34,584 bases of DNA from DAOUBP01 sp034432655 (GTDB lineage Bacteria > Chloroflexota > Anaerolineae > CG2-30-64-16). The notes beneath the pieces were generated by a model, which saw only the letters and a program-made list of their open reading frames with translations, searched no databases and was not told the DNA's origin. The stretch is taken from NCBI GenBank assembly GCA_034432655.1, contig DAOUBP010000145.1, positions 1 through 34,584 on the forward strand, read 5' to 3'. Positions 1 through 8,800 of this stretch are shown one piece after another; position 1 is the stretch's first letter, and the number at the start of each line of letters is the position of its first letter. The translations under genes and the position numbers were made by a program.

Positions 1-194
1 CCGGCATCGTCTTCGTCGGCTTCGACGCCATTGACGACGCCGTCAAAGCCGTCAACGAGGGCAAGCTCGCCGCCACCGTCGCCCAGCAACCTGCCGAAAT
101 GGGCCGCCTCGGCGTCGAAACCGCCGTCAGGTATCTCAACGGTGAGACGGTGGAGAAGTCCATCGGCGTGGCGTTGAGTTTGGTGAAGAAGTAG
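1..194 (+). CDS. sugar ABC transporter substrate-binding protein, C-terminal fragment
   Basis: The reading frame enters at base 3 and stops with TAG at 192-194, giving about 63 residues of a truncated gene. The motif VAQQPAEMGRLGVETA followed by a YLNGE segment is the usual C-terminal part of ribose/galactose-type periplasmic binding proteins (PBP1 fold). Such proteins capture a sugar outside the membrane and deliver it to the permease. The ATPase and permease of the same transporter type follow directly on the same strand, so this is almost surely its binding protein. Its substrate cannot be read from this fragment. Confidence 0.85.
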   Translation, partial: GIVFVGFDAIDDAVKAVNEGKLAATVAQQPAEMGRLGVETAVRYLNGETVEKSIGVALSLVKK

Positions 195-209
195 CCTCAG
201 TAGCCCGTA

Positions 210-285
210 GTTTGACTCACGCAAAGACGCCAAGAGCACGAAAACTTCTTGTTTTGACCTTGGCGTCTTTGCGCCTTTGCGTGAG
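210..285. repeat. MITE-like inverted repeat (GCGTCTTTGCG family)
   Basis: Bases 216-234 (CTCACGCAAAGACGCCAAG) are matched in inverted orientation by 259-285, where the right arm carries an extra GCGCCTTT unit, with about 24 A/T-rich bases between. The element fills most of the spacer between the binding-protein gene and the ATPase gene, and its right end abuts the ATPase ribosome site. Similar CTTTGCGTCTTTGCGTGAG units are, from memory, dispersed in many Chloroflexi genomes. No transposase is present. Confidence 0.6.
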
Positions 286-302
286 AATTGAGGAAGCGCA
301 CC

Positions 303-1808
303 GTGCCCGACAACCAGCCACCTCTCCTCGAGATGCGCGGCATCTCCAAGGCGTTCCCCGGCGTCCAGGCGCTGAACGACGTATCGTTCGACCTGCTGGC
401 GGGCGAGATCCACGCGCTGGTCGGCGAAAACGGCGCCGGTAAGTCCACCCTGATGAAGATCCTGACCGGTGCCATCCCCAAAGACAGCGGGACGATCCTC
501 TTGCAGGGCCAACCCGTGGAAATCACCGGCCCGCGGCGCGCCATCGAGCTGGGGATCGCCATCATCCACCAGGAGCTGACCCTGATCCCGTACCTGACGG
601 TGGCGCAGAACATCTACCTGGGCCGGGAGCCGCGCGGCAAGGCGCCCGGCACAGTGGATTGGCGCGGCCTCAACCGTCAGGCCGCCGAACTGCTGGACCG
701 CCTGGGGCTGGACTTACGACCGACCGCCCTGGTCGCCGACCTCTCCATCGCGCAACGCCAGATGGTAGAAGTGGCCAAGGCGTTGTCGCTCAATGCCCGC
801 ATCATCGCGATGGACGAACCGACCTCGGCGCTGAGCGAGCGCGAGGTGGAAGCGCTGTTCGCCTTCATCCGCCAGCTCCGGAGTCAGGGGGTCGGGGTGA
901 TCTACATCTCGCACCGGCTGGCCGAGATCTTCGCGCTGGCAGATCGCGTCACTGTGCTGCGCGATGGCCGGCACATCGGCACGGCGCCCATCACCGAAGT
1001 AGACGAGGCCACCATCATCAACTGGATGGTGGGACGCACCTTGGGCGAGCTTTACCCCAAAACATCAGTGCCCCAGCCCGACGTGGTGCTGAAAGTGGTC
1101 GGCCTGCGCCGGGGGACCGAGATCAAGGATGTCAGCTTCGAGCTGCGCCGGGGGGAGATCCTGGGGCTGGCCGGGCTGGTGGGCGCGGGCCGCACCTTTG
1201 TCGCGCGCGCGCTGTTCGGGGCCGATCCGATCGACGCGGGCGAGATCTGGCTGGACGGCCAGCGGGTCCACATCCGCTCGCCGCAGCAGGCGATCAAGCT
1301 GGGGATCGGCTTCGTGCCGGAAGATCGCAAAGCGCAGGGGCTCTTCCTGGGCATGGCCGTGCGCCATAACATCACCGTGGCCATCCTGAAGGCGCTCAGC
1401 CGTCTTGGCGTGGTGCAGCGCCAGCGGCGCGACGAGCTGGCCAGGCGCTACGTGAACGAGCTCGCCATCCGCACGCCGGGCCTTAACCAGCGGGTGCGCA
1501 ATCTAAGCGGCGGCAACCAGCAAAAGGTAGTCATCGCCCGCTGGCTGACCGTGAACCCCAAGGTGCTGCTGCTGGATGAGCCGACGCGCGGCATTGACGT
1601 GGGCGCTAAGGCCGAGATCTACGCGTTGATGAGCCAGCTGGCCGCCAGAGGCATGGGCATTTTGATGATCTCGTCTGAGTTGCCCGAGATCCTGGGCGTC
1701 AGCGACCGCATCCTGGTCATGCGCGAGGGCCGGCTGGTGGGCGAGTTCAACAGGGACGAGGCGACGCAGGACGCCATCATGACGGTTGCCACCGGAGGTA
1801 GATTGTGA
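303..1808 (+). CDS. sugar ABC transporter ATP-binding protein (RbsA/MglA family)
   Basis: This is a tandem two-domain ABC ATPase of about 501 residues that powers import of a monosaccharide through an RbsC-type permease. Domain 1 has Walker A GENGAGKST at residues 41-49, the degenerate signature LSIAQRQMVEVAKAL and Walker B IIAMDEPTSAL. Domain 2 has the degenerate Walker A GLVGAGRT, the signature LSGGNQQKVVIARWL and LLLDEPTRGIDVG. This asymmetric pattern is typical of the family, which usually has about 500 residues. I prefer GTG at 303 over an in-frame TTG at 288, because the ribosome site GAGGAAG (290-296) sits 6 nt before 303 and overlaps 288. The stop overlaps the permease start. Substrate unknown; ribose or a related sugar is most likely. 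Confidence 0.93.
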   Translation: MPDNQPPLLEMRGISKAFPGVQALNDVSFDLLAGEIHALVGENGAGKSTLMKILTGAIPKDSGTILLQGQPVEITGPRRAIELGIAIIHQELTLIPYLTVAQNIYLGREPRGKAPGTVDWRGLNRQAAELLDRLGLDLRPTALVADLSIAQRQMVEVAKALSLNARIIAMDEPTSALSEREVEALFAFIRQLRSQGVGVIYISHRLAEIFALADRVTVLRDGRHIGTAPITEVDEATIINWMVGRTLGELYPKTSVPQPDVVLKVVGLRRGTEIKDVSFELRRGEILGLAGLVGAGRTFVARALFGADPIDAGEIWLDGQRVHIRSPQQAIKLGIGFVPEDRKAQGLFLGMAVRHNITVAILKALSRLGVVQRQRRDELARRYVNELAIRTPGLNQRVRNLSGGNQQKVVIARWLTVNPKVLLLDEPTRGIDVGAKAEIYALMSQLAARGMGILMISSELPEILGVSDRILVMREGRLVGEFNRDEATQDAIMTVATGGRL

Positions 1809-2797
1809 TGATCGCGAAAGAGCCAGGCCGGGAGGCAGCCGGCGCCCGTCCCGCCATCTGGCGCGAGATCTTGCGGCGCTATACGTCGGTTCTGATCCTG
1901 CTCGGTTTGGGTGGCATCATCGCCGTCCTGAACCCCACATTCCTCACGCCCAACAACCTGATCACCGTCCTGCTGCAGGCCTCCATCCTGGCTATCGTCG
2001 CCATCGGCCAGACCTTCGTGATCCTGACGGCCGGGATTGACCTGTCGGTGGGGTCTCTGGTTGCGTTGGGCGGCGCGCTGGCGGCCGGGCTGGCGGTCAG
2101 GGCGGGGCTGGGCACCTATCCGGCCATCCTGGTCACGCTGCTGGCCGGCGCCGCGCTGGGCGCAGTGAGCGGCCTGCTGGTGGTCAAGGGCAACATCCCG
2201 CCCTTCGTCTCCACCCTGGCCATGATGGCCATCGCGCGTGGGTTGACGCTGGTGTACACTCAGGGCCGGCCGATCGCCGGGCTGGGCGCCGATTTCACCT
2301 TCTGGGGCACGGGGGAACGCTTCGGCATCCCTGTCCCCGTCCTGGTGATGTCAGGGGTGGCGCTGATCACAGGCTTCTTACTGAACCAGACACGCTTCGG
2401 CCTGTACGTGCGCGCTATCGGCGGGGGCGAAGAGACGGTGCGGCTGGCCGGCGTGCGGCCGGGCAACATCAAGCTGGCGGTCTACATCCTCAGCGGGCTC
2501 ACGGCCACGCTGGGCGGCATCCTGCTGACCGCCCGCCTGTGGTCGGCGCAGCCCAACGCGGGCACCGGCCTGGAGCTGGACGCGATTGCAGCCACCGTGT
2601 TGGGCGGCACCAGCCTGTTCGGCGGCATCGGCAGCGTCAGCGGGGCCATCATCGGCGCGCTGCTGATCGGCGTGCTGGGCAACGGCATGAACTTGCTGGA
2701 GGTCCCCTCGTACTATCAGCAGGTCGTCAAGGGGGTGGTGTTCGTCCTGGCTGTGCTGCTCGATTTCGCCACCAAAGGCCGGCCCCGGGGCGATTGA
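1808..2797 (+). CDS. sugar ABC transporter permease (RbsC family)
   Basis: An integral membrane permease of about 329 residues with some 8-10 hydrophobic segments. The family-typical segment GQTFVILTAGIDLSVGSLVALGG lies near residues 60-80, and the EAA-like region AGVRPGNIKLAVYILSGL near 215-235. With the preceding ATPase and the binding protein it forms a complete sugar importer. The start is either ATG 1808, overlapping the ATPase stop as TGATG, or GTG 1805; the Shine-Dalgarno GGAGG at 1794-1798 serves both. The coupling suggests translation from one operon mRNA. Confidence 0.93.
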   Translation: MIAKEPGREAAGARPAIWREILRRYTSVLILLGLGGIIAVLNPTFLTPNNLITVLLQASILAIVAIGQTFVILTAGIDLSVGSLVALGGALAAGLAVRAGLGTYPAILVTLLAGAALGAVSGLLVVKGNIPPFVSTLAMMAIARGLTLVYTQGRPIAGLGADFTFWGTGERFGIPVPVLVMSGVALITGFLLNQTRFGLYVRAIGGGEETVRLAGVRPGNIKLAVYILSGLTATLGGILLTARLWSAQPNAGTGLELDAIAATVLGGTSLFGGIGSVSGAIIGALLIGVLGNGMNLLEVPSYYQQVVKGVVFVLAVLLDFATKGRPRGD

Positions 2798-2818
2798 CCC
2801 CCTCGTACCAGGACAATG

Positions 2819-2847
2819 GTCGGGCAACTCCTGCGGAGTTGCCCGAC
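2819..2847. repeat. perfect 13-bp palindrome (GGGCAACT family)
   Basis: GTCGGGCAACTCC (2819-2831) and GGAGTTGCCCGAC (2835-2847) are perfect inverted copies around a TGC loop. No T-run follows, so a classical intrinsic terminator is doubtful, although the hairpin lies between the permease stop and coaX and could damp read-through. The GGGCAACT core recurs in a palindrome inside cbiR at 17448-17477, which suggests a dispersed palindrome family. Confidence 0.7.
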
Positions 2848-2882
2848 AGCGCGGCGGTTTGCAGGACATCGAGGAGTCCATT

Positions 2883-3653
2883 ATGTTACTGGCCATTGAC
2901 ATCGGGAACACCAACATCACCCTGGGTGTTTACCAGAGTGAACACCTGGCGGCCACCTGGCGCATCGCCACAGTGCACGACCGCATGCCCGACGAGTACG
3001 GCATCCTGCTGATCCAGCTGATGGCGCATCACGACATACAGCCGGCAAAGATTACCGGCGTGGCCATCGCCAGCGTTGTCCCTAACCTGACAGGCACGTT
3101 CCGACAGGTCTGTGCGCGCTATTTGAACCACGATGCGCTGGTGGTGGATGCCGGGGTGAAGACCGGGGTGCGCATCCGCTACGAGAACCCGCGCGAGGTA
3201 GGGGCTGACCGGGTGGTGGATTGCGCAGCGGTGCAGGCCAAATACGGCGGCCCGGCCTGCGTGGTGGATTTCGGCACGGCCACCACCTTCGATGCCATCT
3301 CCCGCGAGGGAGATTACCTGGGCGGCGCCATCGCGCCCGGGATCGGTATCGCGGCCGAGGCGCTGTTTGCGCGCGCCTCCAAGCTCTACCGCGTTGAGAT
3401 CGCACCGCCCCCGCGCGTCATCGGCACCAACACGCCGGCCAGCATGCAGGCGGGCATCTTCTTCGGCTACGTGGGGCTGGTGGAAGGGCTGGTGGCACGC
3501 TTCCGCCGCGAGCTGGGCGAGGACATGAAGGTGATCGCAACCGGCGGCCTGGCCGAGTTGATCGCGCGGGAGACGCCGGTAATCCAGCATGTGGATCCGT
3601 GGCTCACGCTGGACGGGCTGCGCATCATCTACCAGTTGAACCGGGAGAAGTGA
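2883..3653 (+). CDS. coaX: type III pantothenate kinase
   Basis: Phosphorylates pantothenate, the first step of coenzyme A synthesis in the cytoplasm. It is a 256-residue protein of the ASKHA fold, matching the usual CoaX length. Visible motifs are LLAIDIGNTNITLGVY at the N-terminus (phosphate-1 loop), GADRVVDCAAV in the middle, VVDFGTATTFD (phosphate-2 region) and GGAIAPGI. ATG 2883 is chosen because GAGGAG at 2871-2876 lies 6 nt upstream and the protein then begins directly with the conserved loop. An upstream TTG at 2859 has no such support. It stands alone between the sugar transporter and the convergent rluD gene. Confidence 0.95.
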   Translation: MLLAIDIGNTNITLGVYQSEHLAATWRIATVHDRMPDEYGILLIQLMAHHDIQPAKITGVAIASVVPNLTGTFRQVCARYLNHDALVVDAGVKTGVRIRYENPREVGADRVVDCAAVQAKYGGPACVVDFGTATTFDAISREGDYLGGAIAPGIGIAAEALFARASKLYRVEIAPPPRVIGTNTPASMQAGIFFGYVGLVEGLVARFRRELGEDMKVIATGGLAELIARETPVIQHVDPWLTLDGLRIIYQLNREK

Positions 3654-3659
3654 GGGCGC

Positions 3660-4700
3660 TCAGGCCTGCAGGTGGGCGAGCACGGCCTGTAGATCCGCCG
3701 GCAGTGGGGCGGTGAAGGTCACCTCCTGCCCGGTGGCAGGCAGCCGGAAAGTGATCCGGTGGGCGTGCAAAAACTGCCGTGGGCAAGAGACCGGCGGCTT
3801 GCGACGGCCGGCATAGACGGCGTCGCCCACAATGGGATGTTTGATGTGCGCCAGGTGCACGCGGATTTGGTGCGTCCGCCCCGTCAGCGGCCGACAGGCC
3901 AGCAACGTCAGCCGCTCACCGCCGGCCGTCTTGTAAGTCGCCATGGTTTCATACCGTGTCACCGCCGGCCGGCCCAGGCCCGCCGGCACCACCGCCATGC
4001 GCTTCCGATCCCGCGTGTCCCTGCCGATGGCCGCCGCGATCTCGCCCACAGGCGGCTCCACGCCTCCGTATACCAACGCCAGGTAGACCTTCACCACCTC
4101 CCGGGCCTTGAACTGTGCTTGCAGCGCGCGATGGGCCCGGTCGTTCTTGGCCACCAGGATCAGGCCCGAGGTATCCTTGTCCAGGCGGTGGACGATGCCC
4201 GGCCGTTGCACACCGCCCACCCCCTCCAGGTCGGGACAGCGATGAAGCACCGCGTTGACCAGCGTGCCGCGCGGGTTGCCCGCACCCGGATGGACCACCA
4301 TGCCGGCCGGCTTGTTGATCACCAACAGGTCAGCGTCCTCGTAGATCACATCCAGGGGGATCGGCTCGGGGACGACTTCGTAGTCTTCGGGGGAAGGCGG
4401 GATCGCCACCTCAATCTCGTCGCCCGGCGCCACCCGGGTGCTGGCCTTCAAAGGCCGGCCCTGCCGCGTCACCAGCCCCGCCTCGATCCAACGCTGTATC
4501 TCCGAGCGGGAGCGCTCCGGCAACTGGCTCGCCAGCCACTTATCCAGCCGCTCGCCACCTGCGGCGACCGTTATCGTTAGAGGGGTGGCCTCCTCCGCCA
4601 GCTCGGCCGACAGATCGTCAAACAAAACTTCGGAAGCCGGGAAGACTTCCGAAGTTGCGTTGACAGGAAAAGCGCTACGGGCCGCCCGGTCAGGGTCCAT
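3660..4700 (-). CDS. rluD: RluA/RluD-family 23S rRNA pseudouridine synthase
   Basis: A 346-residue enzyme that isomerises uridine to pseudouridine in large-subunit rRNA (RluD class by architecture). An S4 RNA-binding domain begins near residue 48 (GGERLDKWLASQLPERSRSEI), followed by the catalytic domain with IVHRLDKDTSGLILVAK, whose Asp is the conserved catalytic residue, and GRTHQIRVHLAHIKHPIVGD. ATG 4700 is chosen because GGAGGG lies 6-7 nt upstream; a longer frame to 4814 runs through lspA. It overlaps the end of lspA by 11 nt, so the two are translationally coupled. The roughly 40 residues before the S4 domain are non-conserved and contain a palindrome (residues 15-25). RluD is the best symbol, but RluC or another family member is possible. 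Confidence 0.9.
   Translation of the reverse strand: MDPDRAARSAFPVNATSEVFPASEVLFDDLSAELAEEATPLTITVAAGGERLDKWLASQLPERSRSEIQRWIEAGLVTRQGRPLKASTRVAPGDEIEVAIPPSPEDYEVVPEPIPLDVIYEDADLLVINKPAGMVVHPGAGNPRGTLVNAVLHRCPDLEGVGGVQRPGIVHRLDKDTSGLILVAKNDRAHRALQAQFKAREVVKVYLALVYGGVEPPVGEIAAAIGRDTRDRKRMAVVPAGLGRPAVTRYETMATYKTAGGERLTLLACRPLTGRTHQIRVHLAHIKHPIVGDAVYAGRRKPPVSCPRQFLHAHRITFRLPATGQEVTFTAPLPADLQAVLAHLQA
4626..4656. repeat. palindrome inside the rluD N-terminal extension
   Basis: AACTTCGGAAG (4626-4636) and CTTCCGAAGTT (4646-4656) are perfect 11-bp inverted arms around 9 nt. On the coding strand the element reads in frame as residues TSEVFPASEVL, ahead of the S4 domain. It resembles the other palindromes of this window in being tolerated in a variable protein segment. 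Confidence 0.65.
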
Positions 4701-5211
4701 CTTGCCCTCCCTCGACCTTCTTCTTTTCCCCCCACAGCAACAGGAACGCCAGCAGGATGGTGCCCACCACGATGCTGGTATCGGCCACGTTGAACGCGGG
4801 CCACTGATAGACACGGTCGCCGACCGGCAGCATAAAAAGGAGGAAGTCGGTCACATGGCCATCGCGCTGGATACGGTCCACCAGGTTGCCAGCCGCGCCG
4901 CCTAGCTGCAGGCCCAGACACGTGCGGACCGCCCAATGGCCCGGAGGCAACGTGCGCGCATAAAAGAGCACGGCCACGATCACAACAACGGGGATCACCA
5001 GGAAGAGGAGACGCTGTCCCTGCAACAGCCCGAAAGCGGCCCCGGTATTGGTGTAGTGTACGATATTGAAATACTTCGCCAGGGCCGGGATAGGAGCGAA
5101 ACCGCTGTTCAGCGGCACATAAGCCTCTACCAGGCCCTTCGTCCATTGATCCAGCGCCACCACCGCCGCCGCAACCAACGGGATCCAAAGCCAACGCCCA
5201 ATAGCACGCAT
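4690..5211 (-). CDS. lspA: lipoprotein signal peptidase II
   Basis: An aspartic protease of the inner membrane that cleaves the signal peptide of diacylglyceryl prolipoproteins. The 173-residue protein has four hydrophobic helices and the family motifs NTGAAFGLL, GGAAGNLVDRI and FNVADTSIVVG. The Asp residues of AGNLVDR and FNVADTS are the catalytic pair known for the family. ATG 5211 is chosen over TTG 5214. The C-terminus is basic (GEKKKVEGGQDGP). It is cotranscribed with rluD downstream (11-nt overlap), a common bacterial pair. Confidence 0.95.
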   Translation of the reverse strand: MRAIGRWLWIPLVAAAVVALDQWTKGLVEAYVPLNSGFAPIPALAKYFNIVHYTNTGAAFGLLQGQRLLFLVIPVVVIVAVLFYARTLPPGHWAVRTCLGLQLGGAAGNLVDRIQRDGHVTDFLLFMLPVGDRVYQWPAFNVADTSIVVGTILLAFLLLWGEKKKVEGGQDGP

Positions 5212-5243
5212 CAATTCACTACTCTACCCTGAAAATCCGCCCC

Positions 5244-5304
5244 TTTGTAGTGACGGCTTGCGCGGTCCCAAGCTATCCCGACCGGCTTAAGCCGTTACCA
5301 CAAA
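5244..5304. repeat. MITE-like imperfect inverted repeat (ACGGCTT family)
   Basis: Arms 5244-5259 (TTTGTAGTGACGGCTT) and 5289-5304 (AAGCCGTTACCACAAA) are complementary in 14 of 16 positions, and the two mismatches can form G-U pairs in RNA. The centre is 29 nt. The element occupies the gap between lspA and the zinc-finger gene. I see no coding capacity in 5212-5389. Confidence 0.6.
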
Positions 5305-5389
5305 GACTTCCGCCCCCGCGGCGCTACGGACGGCATGAGCATCTGCCCTGAAGCCGACGCAGGATATCTTAGGCGACACAACGCGCATT

Positions 5390-5737
5390 CTACAGCTCGA
5401 TCAAGCGCTGGCACGACATGCACAACGTGGCGTGCGGTACGGCCTTCAGACGGGCGAAGTCAATCTCCTCGCCACAACGCTCACACTTGCCGTAAGTGCC
5501 GGCAGCCATGCGCTGAAGGGCATCTTCAACCATCGCCAACGAGCGCTGTAAGCCCCTGTGCAGCGAAACCGTCGTGGCCTGATCGAAGGCCGCCGTGGCG
5601 TCCTCGGCCATGTGATTGCCCAGCCCCACATTGCTCTCGTGGGCAGCACTGGCCAGACCGACAAGCTGAGCTTCAAGGCTGGCCTTTTGCTCCAGAAGAT
5701 AGCCGCGCAAACGCTCGATTCTTTCCGGTGTCAGCAT
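5390..5737 (-). CDS. DksA/TraR-family C4 zinc-finger protein
   Basis: A 115-residue protein with a helical, probably coiled-coil N-terminal half (residues 1-75) and a C-terminal zinc finger: CERCGEEIDFARLKAVPHATLCMSC, with cysteines spaced CxxC-x17-CxxC. This is the hallmark of the DksA/TraR/YocK family, whose members bind in the RNA polymerase secondary channel or act as general transcription factors. ATG 5737 is preceded by AAGGA at about 7 nt. It lies between ileS and lspA on the same strand. Whether it works with ppGpp as DksA does cannot be judged from sequence. The N-terminal acidic pair of classical DksA is not obvious. Confidence 0.85.
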   Translation of the reverse strand: MLTPERIERLRGYLLEQKASLEAQLVGLASAAHESNVGLGNHMAEDATAAFDQATTVSLHRGLQRSLAMVEDALQRMAAGTYGKCERCGEEIDFARLKAVPHATLCMSCQRLIEL

Positions 5738-5765
5738 ACACCATCCTTCAACTTCCGAACTGATG

Positions 5766-5798
5766 GGGGCAGTGCAGAGACCTCCTCCACACTGCCCC
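5766..5798. terminator. hairpin after ileS, possible terminator
   Basis: GGGGCAGTG (5766-5774) pairs with CACTGCCCC (5790-5798) around a 15-nt loop. On the plus strand it is followed by TATTTTA. On the minus strand, where ileS has just ended at 5803, no U-run follows. It could slow read-through from ileS into the zinc-finger gene, or be another palindromic repeat. Confidence 0.35.
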
Positions 5799-5802
5799 TA
5801 TT

Positions 5803-8800
5803 TTACCATGCTTTTCTCACACCGACCACAACTTCCTGATCGTCCAGTTTGACCCGCGTCGTGAAGGCGTCGGCCGCGGGCTCAGAGCGGACGAAGGTGA
5901 CCGACAGCGTGTCGCCTGCGATCTCGGCGCCGAAGTGCTCCCACACCGGGTCCAGTGCCGGCCCGGCCCACACCGTGGTATGGATGCGATCGCTGATCTC
6001 AAGGCCAGACCGCTTGCGCAGCTCCTGGATGTTGCGGGTCACCTCGCGCGCCCAGCCCTCCCAGCGCAGCTCGTCGGTCAGCTCCGTGGTGACAGCCACG
6101 AGGTAGCCCGCCTCCTCGGCCACGGCCAGGCCCGGCTTGGGGCTCTTGCGCACCTGTACCTCGTCGGGCAGCACGGCGATCTCCTCGCCGTCCACGGTCA
6201 CGGTCACCGATTCACCTTTCTCTACCGCAGCGGCCACTGCCAGCGGGTCGAGCGCCAGCAACGCGGCCTTGATGGCCGGGAACTTGCGGCCGTACTTCTG
6301 GCCGAGCTGCTTGGGCAGTGGGTGAATGACGACATCCACCAGGTCGCTGCTGGCCGTCACGGTGCTGAGCGCCTTGACATTGAGCTCCTCTTTCACCACG
6401 TCGGCCAGGCGGAGCAACGCTGCGGCCTCGCGCACGGTGGGCATGCCCACGATCGCTTCGGCCAGCGGCTGGCGCAACTTCAGGCTGGCGCTTTCACGGG
6501 CCGCGCGGCCCAGGCTCACCACCTTTTGCGCCAACATCATGTCGGCCACCAGCTGGTCGTCGGCGTATTCCGGCTTCGGCTCCGGCCAGCGGCTGAGGTG
6601 GACCGATTCGGGATATTGCGTATTGCGTACTGCATGTTGCGTAGTCCGTGATCCGCCGCCCGTCAGATTCCGGTAGATCTCGTCCGCCACGAACGGCGTG
6701 AACGGCGCCAGCAGGTGGGCCAGGGTCAACAACACCTCGTACATGGTCTGGTGCGCGGCGAGAGTGTCGCGTGACAGGGAGACGCGGTGACGCGGTGACG
6801 CGGAGAGAGTGCCTTGCCCTTGCGGCTCCGTATCCCCGTGTCCCCGTGTCTCCGTGTCTCCTTCTCCTGTATTCCAAAACCGCCGCCGCGATAGCCGCAC
6901 GTACCAGTTGCTCAGCTCGTCCACGAAGTCGGCGATGGGCCGGGTGGCGCCGGTGACATCGTAGGCTTCCAGCGCAGCCGTGACGGTCTCCACCAGCCTG
7001 TTCAGTCGCGCCAGCACCCACCGATCGAGCACGGGCCGCTCGGCCACGGGCACCTGTGGGGCGTCGGGGTCGAAGCCGTTCAGGTTGGCGTAAGTGACGA
7101 AAAAGCTGTAGCTGTTCCACAGGGTCAGCATGAACTTGCCGACCACCTCTTTCACCAGGTTCGCGCTGAAGCGCCGCGTGTTACCCGGCGGGCTGGCGGT
7201 GTACATGTACCAGCGGGTGGCATCGGCGCCGTGGCTCTCGAAGACCGTCCACGGGTCCACCACATTGCCCCGGCTCTTGGACATCTTGCTGCCGTCCTCG
7301 GCCACGATGTGCCCCAGGCAGATCACGTTCTTGTAGCACGGTTGGTCGAACAACAGGGTGCTCACCGCGTGCAGCGTGTAGAACCAGCCACGCGTCTGGT
7401 CCACCGCCTCGCAGATGAAATCGGCCGGGAACTGCTCGGCGAAGACTTTCTGGTTCTCGAACGGGTAGTGCCACTGCGCCACGGGCATGGAACCGGAGTC
7501 GAACCAGCAGTCGGCAACCTCCTTCACGCGGCGCATCGTCCCGCCGCACTTGGGACACGGCCAGGTGATGTCGTCCACGGCCGGCCGGTGAAGGTCGAGC
7601 GGCTCGGCACCTTCCTGCTCGGGATCGGGCCACCGGCCGCGCTGCTGGGCCAGGTACCTGGGCAGCATGAAGCGCCGGCCGGTCTTCTCGTTCAACTCGG
7701 CCACCGAGCCGATGCACTCCTGGTGGCCGCAGGCCGGGTTGTCGCAGACCCAGAAGGGCAGCGGCGTGCCCCAATAGCGCTCGCGCGCCAGGCCCCAGTC
7801 AATGTTGTTGTCCAGCCACTCGCCGAACCGGCCATCCTTGATATGCTCCGGCACCCAATTGATCAGCTGGTTGTTGGCCACCAGCCGGTCTTTGAGCGCA
7901 GTGGTCTTGATGTACCACGTCGTGCGGGCGTAGTAGAGCAACGGCGTGTCGCAACGCCAGCAGAACGGGTAGGTATGCTCATAGCCGCCCTGTTGGAACA
8001 TCAACCCACGGTCGGTGAGCTCCTGCTGGATCAACGGATCGGCGTCCTTAACGAAAATGCCCCGCCACGGGGTCACGGCATCAATGAAGCGGCCCTGGGG
8101 GTCCACGGTCATCAGCGTGGGCAGCCCGAATTTGCGCCCCACCTCCATGTCGTCGGCGCCGAACGCGGGCGCGATGTGCACCAGCCCTGTGCCGTCCTCC
8201 GTGCTGACGAAGTCAGCGGGGATGACGTAGCAGTAGTCTTGTTCTACGGGCAGGAAGGTATACAGCGGCTTGTAGTGCCAGCCCAACATGTCGCGGCCTT
8301 TCAGCCGCTGCAGCACCTCCACGTGCCTGGCATGCTCACCGAAGACCGCGCCGAGCAGCTTCTCGGCCAGCCACAACCGGTCCTCACCGTGCTCGACCAG
8401 GACGTAATCCACGTCCTCCCCTACCGCGACAGCGACGTTGCCGGGCAACGTCCACGGGGTAGTGGTCCACACCAGAAGGTATTCGCCAGGCCGGTCGCGC
8501 AGCGGGAAACGCACGTAGATGCTGGGGTCCACCGTGCCTTCTTTATAGCCCTGAGCCAGCTCATGGCTGCTCAGCGGTGTGCCGCAACGCGGGCAATAGG
8601 GCACGACCTGATAGCCCTGATAGATCAAGCCGCGCTCCCAGTATTGTTTCAGGATCCACCACAACGACTCGATGTAGTCGTTGGTCAGGGTCCAATAGGC
8701 GTTGGGCAGGTCCACCCAGAAGCCCATACGGGCCGTCAATTCCTCCCAGTCCTCGACGTATTCGTAGACGCTTTCGCGGCACTTCTGGATGAACGCCGCA

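Noticed and set aside
4690..4814. Longer rluD start at 4814
   Set aside because: The extension is an out-of-frame reading of lspA; a strong ribosome site precedes ATG 4700.
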